The notes under the pieces: model-generated | Told to the model about the DNA's origin: nothing | What the model saw: only the letters and a program-made list of their open reading frames with translations | Databases searched by the model: none | In this document: in pieces, positions 1 through 7,265 of the stretch | How the letters are laid out: every line of letters starts with the position of its first letter | How positions within the stretch are numbered: the first letter of the stretch is position 1 | NCBI GenBank assembly: GCA_023475265.1 | Contig: JAMCWE010000048.1 | Coordinates: 1 to 37,567, forward strand | Length of the DNA: 37,567 nucleotides | Reading direction: 5' to 3' | Source: Bacteroidota bacterium | GTDB taxonomy: Bacteria > Bacteroidota > Ignavibacteria > Ignavibacteriales > Ignavibacteriaceae | Program-made: the position numbers and the translations under genes

Positions 1-775
1 ATGTGTGCTTAATAAATTTTTCTCCCCAGCCTGTACATGAAGCTGCGCAAGTTTTATTATTTGCATAAGTACCGTCGCCGATTAAAGGAGAATCTCCAAT
101 TCTTCCTGGCATTTTATTCGTCATTCCACCCGTAGAAGTTCCGGCAGCAAGATTGCCATATTCATCAAGTGCAACACAACCAACAGTGCCATGCTTTCCT
201 TCTTCAAGCTTCTTTTTATAATCCTGCCATTGATTATATCTTTCAGGAGTATCAAAATAATCTGAAGGGACTAATTTAATTCCCATTTTCTGCGCAAACT
301 TCTCTGCTCCATCGTAAGCAAGCAAAACATGAGGAGTTTTTTCCATAACAACTCTTGCTAATGAAATTGGATGAGGAACATGCTCTACACCAGCAACCGC
401 ACCGCAAGATAGATCGCGCCCATCCATTATTGCTGCATCCATTTCATGCGTTCCTTCAGATGTATAAACAGCTCCTATCCCTGCATTAAATTTTGGATCT
501 GTTTCAAAATAATTAATAACTTTCTCTACGGCATCCATACTTGTTCCGCCGTTCGCTAAAATTTCCTTACCAATTTGAAGCGCTTCGGATAATGAATTAA
601 GATATGCCTTCTTAACAGAATCCGGCATAGATTTACTAATTGTTCCGGCACCGCCATGAATTACAATCGTATATTTTTTAGATTTAGGTAAGGCAGTTTT
701 ATTTTGTGCTTGAACAAAGCATTGTGTTGACAACAGAATTACAAATAGAACAATAGATTTGAAAATATTTTTCAT
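1..775 (-). CDS. Exported isoaspartyl peptidase / L-asparaginase, 3' end cut by window edge
   Basis: Ntn-hydrolase of the plant-type asparaginase (type 2) family, which autocleaves and then hydrolyses isoaspartyl dipeptides or asparagine. The 258 visible codons run off the left edge, so the C-terminal part of the beta subunit is missing. Residues 1-24 form a signal peptide ending in VQAQ, which places the enzyme in the periplasm or outside the cell. The family landmarks are all visible: IHGGAG near residue 39, FNAGIGAV near 97, the autocleavage/nucleophile site HGTVGCVA with Thr197, then STGGMTNK and GRIGDSPLIG. The start ATG is preceded by GGAGAG at good spacing. It lies 45 nt downstream of the Nudix gene and may share its transcript. 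Family assignment is firm; the preferred substrate is not shown by the sequence. Confidence 0.93.
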   Translation of the reverse strand, partial: MKNIFKSIVLFVILLSTQCFVQAQNKTALPKSKKYTIVIHGGAGTISKSMPDSVKKAYLNSLSEALQIGKEILANGGTSMDAVEKVINYFETDPKFNAGIGAVYTSEGTHEMDAAIMDGRDLSCGAVAGVEHVPHPISLARVVMEKTPHVLLAYDGAEKFAQKMGIKLVPSDYFDTPERYNQWQDYKKKLEEGKHGTVGCVALDEYGNLAAGTSTGGMTNKMPGRIGDSPLIGDGTYANNKTCAASCTGWGEKFIKHT

Positions 776-820
776 ATTAACTCTCCAATAACCTTTATTA
801 AAAATTATAAAATAAAATTT

Positions 821-1291
821 CTAAATCGTTTTTAAATGTCTCTCAAGCTTAGTTATAAATTCTCTTTGAGCTTCTAATATTTTGTTCTTTGCTTCATCAA
901 TTGTAAAAAATTCTCCTTTATCAATTTCCGGGAATTGTTTTTTAACTCCGGAATGCGGCGGCCATTCCATTTCGAATGTGTTGCTGCTTAAATGTAACTG
1001 ATTGTCGTTTTCAGTTTGAAATGCCCATGCATAAACTGTTTTACCATTTTTCTGTTTAACTAAACTCAGCGGAATAAAATCACCATGAGGAGTAATTCCG
1101 GTTTCTTCCTTAAACTCTCTAATTGCTGTATATAGCAGTTCTTCATTTTTTTCTGATAATCCTTTAGGAATTCCCCAATAGCCGTCGTCTTTATTCACAT
1201 AATAGGGACCACCTGGATGAACTAGAAAAACTTTAAGCTCATTATTTTTGAATGAATACATTAACAGTCCGGCGCTTATATCTGCAGCCAT
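821..1291 (-). CDS. Nudix hydrolase (predicted NTP pyrophosphohydrolase)
   Basis: Cytosolic hydrolase of nucleoside diphosphates linked to another moiety. A complete Nudix box spans residues 44-66 (G44, E50, R58-E59, E62-E63, G65), so the metal-binding site is intact. The N-terminus, with SAGLLMY followed by VFLVHPGGPY, resembles the small COG4119-type Nudix proteins of unknown physiological substrate. At 156 aa the length is typical. It starts 84 nt from, and divergently to, the plus-strand DUF2459 gene, so their promoters must share that short gap. The asparaginase-like gene follows 45 nt downstream. The substrate cannot be told from sequence: diadenosine polyphosphates, ADP-ribose and damaged NTPs are all possible. 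Confidence 0.9.
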   Translation of the reverse strand: MAADISAGLLMYSFKNNELKVFLVHPGGPYYVNKDDGYWGIPKGLSEKNEELLYTAIREFKEETGITPHGDFIPLSLVKQKNGKTVYAWAFQTENDNQLHLSSNTFEMEWPPHSGVKKQFPEIDKGEFFTIDEAKNKILEAQREFITKLERHLKTI

Positions 1292-1375
1292 TATCTATCC
1301 TTTCCAAATCTCTTACTTATTACAAATAAATTTATTTTATTTTGTATGAAAAGGAAAATATTTTTTTGATTTTCT

Positions 1376-2026
1376 TTGAAACACTCTATAAAAATATTGC
1401 AATTGTTTAGTCTGCTATTTCTAATCATTCCTATTTTCTCTTTCTCCACTTTTTTTCAAAACCCTGAAACTAACAGCTTTTCAATTTGGCTAATCAAACA
1501 GAGATGGCACACCGGCATTGTTTTTCAAAGAAATGAAATTGATACAACCTTATGGCCGGAAATTAATCAATTTAAAAACTATAATTACATTGATGCAGGC
1601 TGGGGAGACGAAAAATTTTATCAACACCCAGACTTTAATCTCTTTTTAGCTGCGAGAGCTTTATTTATCCCGACTTCCAGTACACTTAGAATTTTTGGTT
1701 TTAACTTTACTATTGATCAATATATTAATTTATCAGATCGTGCAATCGAAATAAAAATTACTAAGAAACAATTGGATACTCTTTGCCATTATATTCATTC
1801 AACTTATTCGCTTAATGAAGAAAGTAAACCAGTTCTTCTAAGTGAACAGTTTAATGGAAGTGTTAAATTTTACAAAGCAAAAGGTAAGTATCATATGTTT
1901 AATACCTGTAATACTTGGATTGCAGAAGGTTTAAGAAAAGCGGGATTTAAAAACTTCTCAAGTTCAACTATACTAGTCAACGAACTATTTGATCAAGCAA
2001 ACGAAGTAGGTAAAGAGCTAAAGTGA
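1376..2026 (+). CDS. DUF2459 (TIGR02117-like) family protein
   Basis: The only plus-strand gene. It encodes 216 aa with a hydrophobic N-terminal segment (about residues 5-25) acting as signal peptide or anchor. A conserved RWHTGIV motif lies near residue 44 and FNTCNTWIAEGLRKAG near 175, the pattern of the DUF2459 family. A conserved His and a Cys in this arrangement could suggest a cysteine-hydrolase-like fold, but that is inference and no function is established. The start is uncertain. The first possible start in the open frame is TTG at 1376; an upstream ATG in the same frame (1346) meets a TGA after seven codons, and no ribosome-binding site sits well before the TTG. The gene converges on the SMR gene with only 24 nt between stops. 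Confidence 0.75.
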   Translation: MKHSIKILQLFSLLFLIIPIFSFSTFFQNPETNSFSIWLIKQRWHTGIVFQRNEIDTTLWPEINQFKNYNYIDAGWGDEKFYQHPDFNLFLAARALFIPTSSTLRIFGFNFTIDQYINLSDRAIEIKITKKQLDTLCHYIHSTYSLNEESKPVLLSEQFNGSVKFYKAKGKYHMFNTCNTWIAEGLRKAGFKNFSSSTILVNELFDQANEVGKELK

Positions 2027-2032
2027 ATTGAA

Positions 2033-2052
2033 AAATTAAATTGATTTAATTT
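2033..2052. terminator. AT-only stem-loop between convergent genes
   Basis: AAATTAAA and TTTAATTT form a perfect 8-bp inverted repeat with a TTGA loop between the converging DUF2459 and Gdx genes. It slightly overlaps the end of Gdx. The stem holds only A-T pairs, so it is a weak candidate for a bidirectional terminator. Confidence 0.3.
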
Positions 2053-2371
2053 ACTTCCCGGAAAAAATTCTCAAACCAACAATTCCGACAATGATCAAAA
2101 AAATAAAACCGATTCTAATCAATTCTTTTGATTCACCAAAGAGAAGGATTCCTAAAATAGCTGTTCCAACTGCGCCTATACCAGTCCAAACAGCATATGC
2201 GGATCCGACCGGCAGTGTTTTAATTGAAACGGAAAGTAAATAAACACTAATTGCCATAGTAACAATTACAAATAAGCTTGGATAAAGTTTAGTAAATCCG
2301 TTTGAGTACTTCATTCCTATTGCCCAGGCAGTTTCAAATAATCCGGCAATTATTAAAATAATCCAATCCAT
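2051..2371 (-). CDS. gdx: SMR-family guanidinium exporter (Gdx/SugE type)
   Basis: Four-helix inner-membrane transporter of the small multidrug resistance family that works as a dual-topology dimer and exchanges substrate for protons. The 106 aa length is typical. The residues that mark the guanidinium-exporter branch are all present at the expected positions: Glu13 (shared proton/substrate site), Trp16, Ser42, Tyr59 and Trp62, with VGSAYAVWTGIGAVGT around helix 3. That favours guanidinium export over broad multidrug export. It lies 22 nt downstream of the group II decarboxylase, likely in one transcript. No guanidine riboswitch can fit in that gap. The link between the two genes is unexplained. 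Confidence 0.9.
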   Translation of the reverse strand: MDWIILIIAGLFETAWAIGMKYSNGFTKLYPSLFVIVTMAISVYLLSVSIKTLPVGSAYAVWTGIGAVGTAILGILLFGESKELIRIGFIFLIIVGIVGLRIFSGK

Positions 2372-2393
2372 ATTTTACCAATTGTTTTAAATT

Positions 2394-3824
2394 CTAAATT
2401 TTAATTTTTTCTTTCAAGATCTCCAAAGTTAAATCAATTTCATTCAAATGAGTTCTGAATGAAACTACAGCAATTCGTAGAATAAAATTTCCGTTCAGTA
2501 ATGTAGATGAAAGAAATATTCTGCCGTCTTTATGAATTTCCTCAATTAGTTTTTTATTGAATTCATTTGGGTTACCATTGGGTGGAATAAATCTAAATGT
2601 AACAACTGACAAATCAGGATAAACCCCAAGTTCTATATTCTCAAATTGTTTAAGTTTTTCATAAGCATAACGCGCAAGTTGAATTTTTTCTTCAAGCGCG
2701 GCTTTGAATGGATCAAGACCAAGCAGTTTTAATGGAAACCAAAGCCGTAAACCTCTAAAATGTTTTGAAAGTTCCGGAGAAAGATCAGCAGGCGAAAGTT
2801 CTTCATTTTGTGAAAGCGTATCCTGCATATAACCGGCTTGATAATGATGAGCTTTGTACAATGCCACTTTATCTTTAATAAGCACAGCACCGGATCCATA
2901 TGGAAGGAAAAGACTTTTATGCGGATCCATAATAACTGAATCAGACTTTTCCAGACCTTGTAAAATTTTTTCCCCGGATTCACACAATATAAAGAATCCG
3001 CCGTATGCACCATCTATATGATGCCACAATCCATTTGTAGAAGCAATATCACCAATATCAGAAAGCGGATCAACCGCACCAACATCTGTTGTACCCGCAG
3101 AAGAAACAACGAGCCAGGGTTTTAATTTAGATACCTTATCTTGTTTAATAGATTTTTCCAATTCACTTACATCCATCCTGTAATTTGAATCCATCGGAAT
3201 AAAATGCTTCACACAATCTTTCAACCCGGCAATACGTAAGGCCTTTTCAATTGAATGATGGGCTTGACTTGTCAGATATACAACTGATTTTTCAATATCT
3301 TTTGGTTTTAGATTAAAAGCTTCTCTCGCGGTTACGATTCCAATTAAGTTTGATATACTTCCTCCGGAAGTTAAGCTTCCACCCGAAGTTTTTGGATAAC
3401 CAATAATATTTGCCATCCAATCAAGAAGATAATTTTCCATTTTTACAGCGCCGGGAGAAGCAAAGTAAACCCCGGCATAACGATTTGTAACAGCTGCAAG
3501 ATAATCACCCAAAGCAGAATGAAATATTCCTCCGCCGGGAATGTATCCAAGATGTCCGCCTGATGCAGGATTTATCCCGAAAGTATCAACGTTTTTTTTT
3601 ATAAAGGACAGAGCTTCGTTAATATCAATTGGTGCAGATGAAATTTCCGAACCAAAGAAGTCAAAATTATTTTCCGGGGATTGAATATAAGTTAGTGCAT
3701 TTGAAATAGAATTTAGAAATTCATCCGAATAATGAATTGTTTTTTCAATCAGTAAAGATCGTTCATTTGGCGATGGCTCCAGCTGGCGTGAGGTTTTTTC
3801 TAACTGTTTTATTTTTTCAATCAT
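2394..3824 (-). CDS. Group II pyridoxal-phosphate-dependent decarboxylase
   Basis: Cytosolic PLP enzyme of the aromatic-L-amino-acid / glutamate decarboxylase superfamily (Pfam PF00282), 476 aa, full length. Visible cofactor residues are His189 in the QAHHSIEKA motif (stacks on PLP), Asp271 in HIDGAYGG (binds the ring nitrogen) and the Schiff-base Lys303 in DPHKSLFLPYG. The SLTSGGSISNL segment near 150-160 matches the phosphate-binding region. The sequence around the lysine differs from classical aromatic decarboxylases (which have HKW), so the substrate, whether an aromatic or acidic amino acid or something else, is open. It begins about 260 nt downstream of pckA, separated by a terminator, and is probably transcribed with gdx. 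Confidence 0.9.
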   Translation of the reverse strand: MIEKIKQLEKTSRQLEPSPNERSLLIEKTIHYSDEFLNSISNALTYIQSPENNFDFFGSEISSAPIDINEALSFIKKNVDTFGINPASGGHLGYIPGGGIFHSALGDYLAAVTNRYAGVYFASPGAVKMENYLLDWMANIIGYPKTSGGSLTSGGSISNLIGIVTAREAFNLKPKDIEKSVVYLTSQAHHSIEKALRIAGLKDCVKHFIPMDSNYRMDVSELEKSIKQDKVSKLKPWLVVSSAGTTDVGAVDPLSDIGDIASTNGLWHHIDGAYGGFFILCESGEKILQGLEKSDSVIMDPHKSLFLPYGSGAVLIKDKVALYKAHHYQAGYMQDTLSQNEELSPADLSPELSKHFRGLRLWFPLKLLGLDPFKAALEEKIQLARYAYEKLKQFENIELGVYPDLSVVTFRFIPPNGNPNEFNKKLIEEIHKDGRIFLSSTLLNGNFILRIAVVSFRTHLNEIDLTLEILKEKIKI

Positions 3825-4017
3825 AAGCTAGTTTTTAAATTGGAAATAAGAGGTTAAATAATTCTTCGTGAAGCTAAATAAAGAAATGAATATAAAAAAG
3901 TAAAATATGATTTATGAAAATTAAATTTTAACTAATTCAAAACTTTGCAGCTCTATTTTCAAATTTTAAATTACAGTTCAACATGTCTTTCATGCAAACT
4001 AAAATAATTCAGACGAA

Positions 4018-4060
4018 ACAAAAAAAGCGTGTTAACTTATAAAAGAAAACACGCTTAAAA
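4018..4060 (-). terminator. Rho-independent terminator after pckA
   Basis: On the minus strand a 9-bp perfect stem (AAGCGTGTT, 14-nt loop, AACACGCTT; plus-strand arms 4025-4033 and 4048-4056) is followed at once by a run of seven T. It lies about 25 nt past the pckA stop and separates that operon from the decarboxylase gene. This is the clearest terminator in the window. Confidence 0.85.
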
Positions 4061-4084
4061 AATTTGACAATATAAATTTCAGAA

Positions 4085-5740
4085 TCAAATAAGCGAAAAT
4101 CGCTTTGGCCCAGCATTTATTACTTCTTGAGATGAGCCTTTTTCAAACAATTTAAAATTTTCTATAAATCTAGCAGCGAGTGCATCGTACTTTTTCCAAT
4201 ACTCATCTTTATTTCCCCATGAACTTGAAGGATCAAGAACATCTTGAGGAACATCGGGACAAGTTACCGGTACCTCGAAGCCAAATAATTTATCTTTCCT
4301 ATATTCAACATTATTTAACTGTCCATCGAGAGCAGCATTAAGAAGATTACGCGTATGACGAATGCTGATTCTCTTTCCCACACCAAATCTTCCACCAACC
4401 CATCCGGTATTTACTAACCAGCATTGAGCTTTATGCTTTAACATTCTTTCTTTTAATAGAGCGGCATATTCGAAAGGATGACGAACCATAAAAGGTGCAC
4501 CGAAACATGCACTAAAGGTAATTTGCGGTTCAATGCCAAGACCTATTTCTGTTCCCGCAATCTTCGAAGTATAACCGCTGATAAAATGATATTGTGCTTG
4601 TTCCGGATTAAGTCTAGCAATTGGAGGCAGCACACCTGAAGCATCGCAAGTTAGAAAAATAATATTCTTAGGATGATTTCGGACATAACCTTCGGGAACA
4701 ATGTTGGGGATGAATTCAAGCGGATAAGAAGCACGGGTGTTTTCAGTAATGGAATCATCATTTAAATCTATTCGCCTTGTAACATGATCGTAAACTACAT
4801 TTTCTAAAATTGTTCCAAAGCGTTTTGTTGTTTCATAAATTTCCGGCTCACTTTCAGCAGAAAGACGAATTACTTTTGCATAACAGCCGCCTTCAAAATT
4901 GAAAACTCCGTAAGGGCTCCAGCCATGTTCATCATCTCCAATTAGCCGGCGTTTTGGATCAGCAGAAAGTGTTGTTTTTCCTGTTCCGCTTAAACCAAAG
5001 AAAAGAGCGACATCGCCGCTTTTACCAACATTCGCTGAGCAATGCATCGGGAGAACATCTCTGAATGTTAATAAGAAATTCAAAACTGTAAAAATAGATT
5101 TCTTAATTTCACCTGCGTAAAGTGAATTTGCAATGATTGCAGTTCTAGCATCAAAATTTAAAATGATACCAGTCTCTGTTCGCGTTCCATCAATCTTCGG
5201 ATCAACTCTAAAACCGGGTGTCGCAATTACGGTGAACTCCGGTATAAACTTTTTCAGTTCGTCCGGATTTGAAGTTGTTAAAAACATATTACGAACGAAA
5301 AGACTATGCCATGCTTTCTCTGTAATAATTCTAATCGGCATTCTGTATTCTGGATCAGCGCCGACATAACAATCCTGTACAAAAAATTCTTCACCTTGTG
5401 CGTAAGCTTCTAAGCGCTGCATTAGTGAATTAAATTTTTCTAGACCAAAGGGACGATTATGAACTCCCCACCAAACATTTTCTTCGGTAGATTCTTCTTT
5501 AACAATAAACTTATCTGCAGCAGCCCGTGCAGTGTGCTTTCCTGTTTTAACAATAAACGGACCGCCTTCAGACATATGTCCTTCGTTGCGGAAGATTGCT
5601 TCTTCATAAAGTGAAGCTTCAGAAAGATTCCAATAAACTCTATCGAGATAATTGAAGCCATGATTTGACAAATTATAATCTGAAGCTAAATCTTTAGCTT
5701 CTTTACTTGCCGGTGTATTGAATTCTAAATATTTGCTCAT
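4085..5740 (-). CDS. pckA: ATP-dependent phosphoenolpyruvate carboxykinase
   Basis: Catalyses oxaloacetate + ATP to PEP + CO2 + ADP, the entry step of gluconeogenesis. It encodes 551 aa. The kinase-1a P-loop GLSGTGKTT (about residues 249-257) and the kinase-2 stretch IGDDEHGW (about 267-274) mark the ATP-using form, and EGGCYAKVIRL follows. The open frame extends two codons further to a TTG, but I place the start at the ATG at 5740. That ATG has GAGGG at ideal distance and overlaps the aminotransferase stop as ATGA, a translational-coupling arrangement. A strong terminator follows. Coupling to an aspartate aminotransferase suggests a unit that feeds aspartate carbon through oxaloacetate into PEP. 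Confidence 0.97.
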   Translation of the reverse strand: MSKYLEFNTPASKEAKDLASDYNLSNHGFNYLDRVYWNLSEASLYEEAIFRNEGHMSEGGPFIVKTGKHTARAAADKFIVKEESTEENVWWGVHNRPFGLEKFNSLMQRLEAYAQGEEFFVQDCYVGADPEYRMPIRIITEKAWHSLFVRNMFLTTSNPDELKKFIPEFTVIATPGFRVDPKIDGTRTETGIILNFDARTAIIANSLYAGEIKKSIFTVLNFLLTFRDVLPMHCSANVGKSGDVALFFGLSGTGKTTLSADPKRRLIGDDEHGWSPYGVFNFEGGCYAKVIRLSAESEPEIYETTKRFGTILENVVYDHVTRRIDLNDDSITENTRASYPLEFIPNIVPEGYVRNHPKNIIFLTCDASGVLPPIARLNPEQAQYHFISGYTSKIAGTEIGLGIEPQITFSACFGAPFMVRHPFEYAALLKERMLKHKAQCWLVNTGWVGGRFGVGKRISIRHTRNLLNAALDGQLNNVEYRKDKLFGFEVPVTCPDVPQDVLDPSSSWGNKDEYWKKYDALAARFIENFKLFEKGSSQEVINAGPKRFSLI

Positions 5741-6954
5741 GACCAATCCCTCACTAACTTGCGGTCGCCAATATATAATTCATTTGGCGAGTTTGGATCA
5801 AGCGCCCATTTCATTCTTTCAATACCTTCAGTAATTTCTTTTATAGTTCCGCAATAGCTTAATCTCAAATAGCCTTCTAATCCAAACTCAGCGCCTGGAA
5901 CAGTAAGCACCATAACTTTATCGATAAGAAAATCAGAAAGTTTATTTGAACTTTTTTGATAAACACTGAAGTCTGCAAAGCAATAAAATGTACCGTCCGG
6001 TTTTGTTACTTTAACTCCTTCAAACGAGTTTAACAGATCAATCATAACATTTCGATTATTCTCCAGAGTTACCCGCAAGCTTTCAACACCGGACTGAATA
6101 CCGTTCAAAGCGCCTACAGCAGCCTTTTGAAGAAGTATTGAAGGGCCGGAAGTTTGATGCCCTTGTATATTAGACATTGCTTCAATAATTTTTTTATTGG
6201 CAACAGCCCAGCCGATTCTGAATCCCGTCATTGCATACTGTTTCGAAACTCCGTTGATAAGAATGATCTTAGAATTTTCAGAAAGATCTTTTGCATATTC
6301 ATAACAGTTTATTGGTTTTCTTCCGTCAAAAATTAAACGATGATAAATGTCATCCATGATTAGATAAAGATCTTTCTTCTCACAAAAGTTTACTACATCA
6401 GAAATGAATTCTTCAGAATACATTGCGCCGGTAGGATTATTTGGGCTATTGATAATTACAGCTTTTGTATAGGAACCGACACGCTGTTCTATATCTTGAA
6501 TTCTCGGATAGAAACTGCCGTCCTCTGGCAATGCAGGAACGCCAATTGCGCCGCAAAGCTTAGCCATCTCAGGATAACTAACCCAATAAGGCGCAGGGTA
6601 AACAACCTCTTCTTGTGGATTAAGGATTGCCTGTAATGCAACCATTATAGCTTGCTTAGCTCCACCGGAAGCAATAACATTTTCCGGAGCTACCTTTCGG
6701 TTATAAAATTCTTCTGTGTAGCGAATGATTGCTTTTTTCAATGCTGGTATACCGTCAGCTGGTGCGTATCTTATCTCACCGGTGTTAAGATGTGCAGCAG
6801 TAGATAAAATTGCATCCATCGGAACTTTACTCTTTGGTTCGCCGCCACCAAGGTGAATTACAGGTTCTCCTTTTTCCCTCAATATTGCCGCTTTTTCATT
6901 TAGCTTAAGGGTTGGTGACGCGCTAATCGATCGCGCGATTTGACTTAGACTCAT
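5737..6954 (-). CDS. Class I PLP aminotransferase, aspartate aminotransferase-like
   Basis: Fold-type I aminotransferase that should interconvert aspartate/2-oxoglutarate and oxaloacetate/glutamate. The 405 aa resemble the Thermus-type (I-gamma) AspC enzymes. Visible motifs are YAPADGIPALKKAI near 63, SPYW-like APYWVSYPEM near 121, SPNNPTG with Asn173, DDIYHRL with Asp202 and Tyr204, the Schiff-base Lys238 in NGVSKQYAMTGFRIGWA, and the carboxylate-binding Arg in LRLSYC. The start ATG follows GAGGGATTCATT, a good ribosome-binding site. The stop overlaps the pckA start by 4 nt. Specificity for aspartate is inferred from similarity and from the pckA partner; other amino acids or prephenate remain possible. 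Confidence 0.88.
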   Translation of the reverse strand: MSLSQIARSISASPTLKLNEKAAILREKGEPVIHLGGGEPKSKVPMDAILSTAAHLNTGEIRYAPADGIPALKKAIIRYTEEFYNRKVAPENVIASGGAKQAIMVALQAILNPQEEVVYPAPYWVSYPEMAKLCGAIGVPALPEDGSFYPRIQDIEQRVGSYTKAVIINSPNNPTGAMYSEEFISDVVNFCEKKDLYLIMDDIYHRLIFDGRKPINCYEYAKDLSENSKIILINGVSKQYAMTGFRIGWAVANKKIIEAMSNIQGHQTSGPSILLQKAAVGALNGIQSGVESLRVTLENNRNVMIDLLNSFEGVKVTKPDGTFYCFADFSVYQKSSNKLSDFLIDKVMVLTVPGAEFGLEGYLRLSYCGTIKEITEGIERMKWALDPNSPNELYIGDRKLVRDWS

Positions 6955-7265
6955 AATGAATCCCTCAATTAATAATGTCAGTTGATAAAAATATTTACAT
7001 ATGCAAAATATTCGACAAAGATTTTATTAGCAAGAAGTTATGAAAATTTTCTTAATTATTTTTGAATAATATTTGAATTCATTGAATAATTTAGCAAATA
7101 ATTAAAATTTAACTGAACAATTATTAGATAACTTAAATATTGCCTAATACAATTTGAAACTTATAATTCACAATCGTTTTTCAATTTAAAATAGAAAAGA
7201 TTTTCATGTTGCGTAAAGATTGAACAACATGAAAAGCTTTTTTGAAAAGGAAATTATTTTATAAA
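6955..7265. other. 311-nt intergenic region, AT-rich
   Basis: Upstream region of the aminotransferase-pckA operon and downstream region of the M16 peptidase gene. It holds the ribosome-binding site of the aminotransferase next to its start and a strong hairpin at 7201-7235. No open reading frame or RNA gene was recognised. The promoter of the operon should lie here, but no box was convincing. Confidence 0.6.
7201..7235 (-). terminator. Hairpin after the M16 peptidase gene, likely terminator
   Basis: TTTTCATGTTG (7201-7211) and CAACATGAAAA (7225-7235) form a perfect 11-bp stem with a 13-nt loop, 31 nt past the peptidase stop. On the minus strand the stem is followed by a mixed TCTTTTCTATTTT tract, weaker than a pure T run. 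On the plus strand a T6 run follows two bases later, but no plus-strand gene lies upstream. Confidence 0.6.

Noticed and set aside
1503-1520. TGGCAC resembling a sigma-54 -24 box
   Set aside because: It lies inside the DUF2459 gene and the following bases do not give TTGC at the required spacing. A similar TGGCAC on the minus strand near 190 is inside the asparaginase catalytic region.
2729-3013. Minus-strand open frame inside the decarboxylase gene, and many other long frames opposite or within real genes
   Set aside because: They are shadows of conserved genes in another frame, with no family features of their own and no suitable start signals.
3825-4084. Possible guanidine riboswitch upstream of the decarboxylase-gdx pair
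   Set aside because: By eye no riboswitch-like conserved core was found. The only clear structure is the pckA terminator at 4018-4060.
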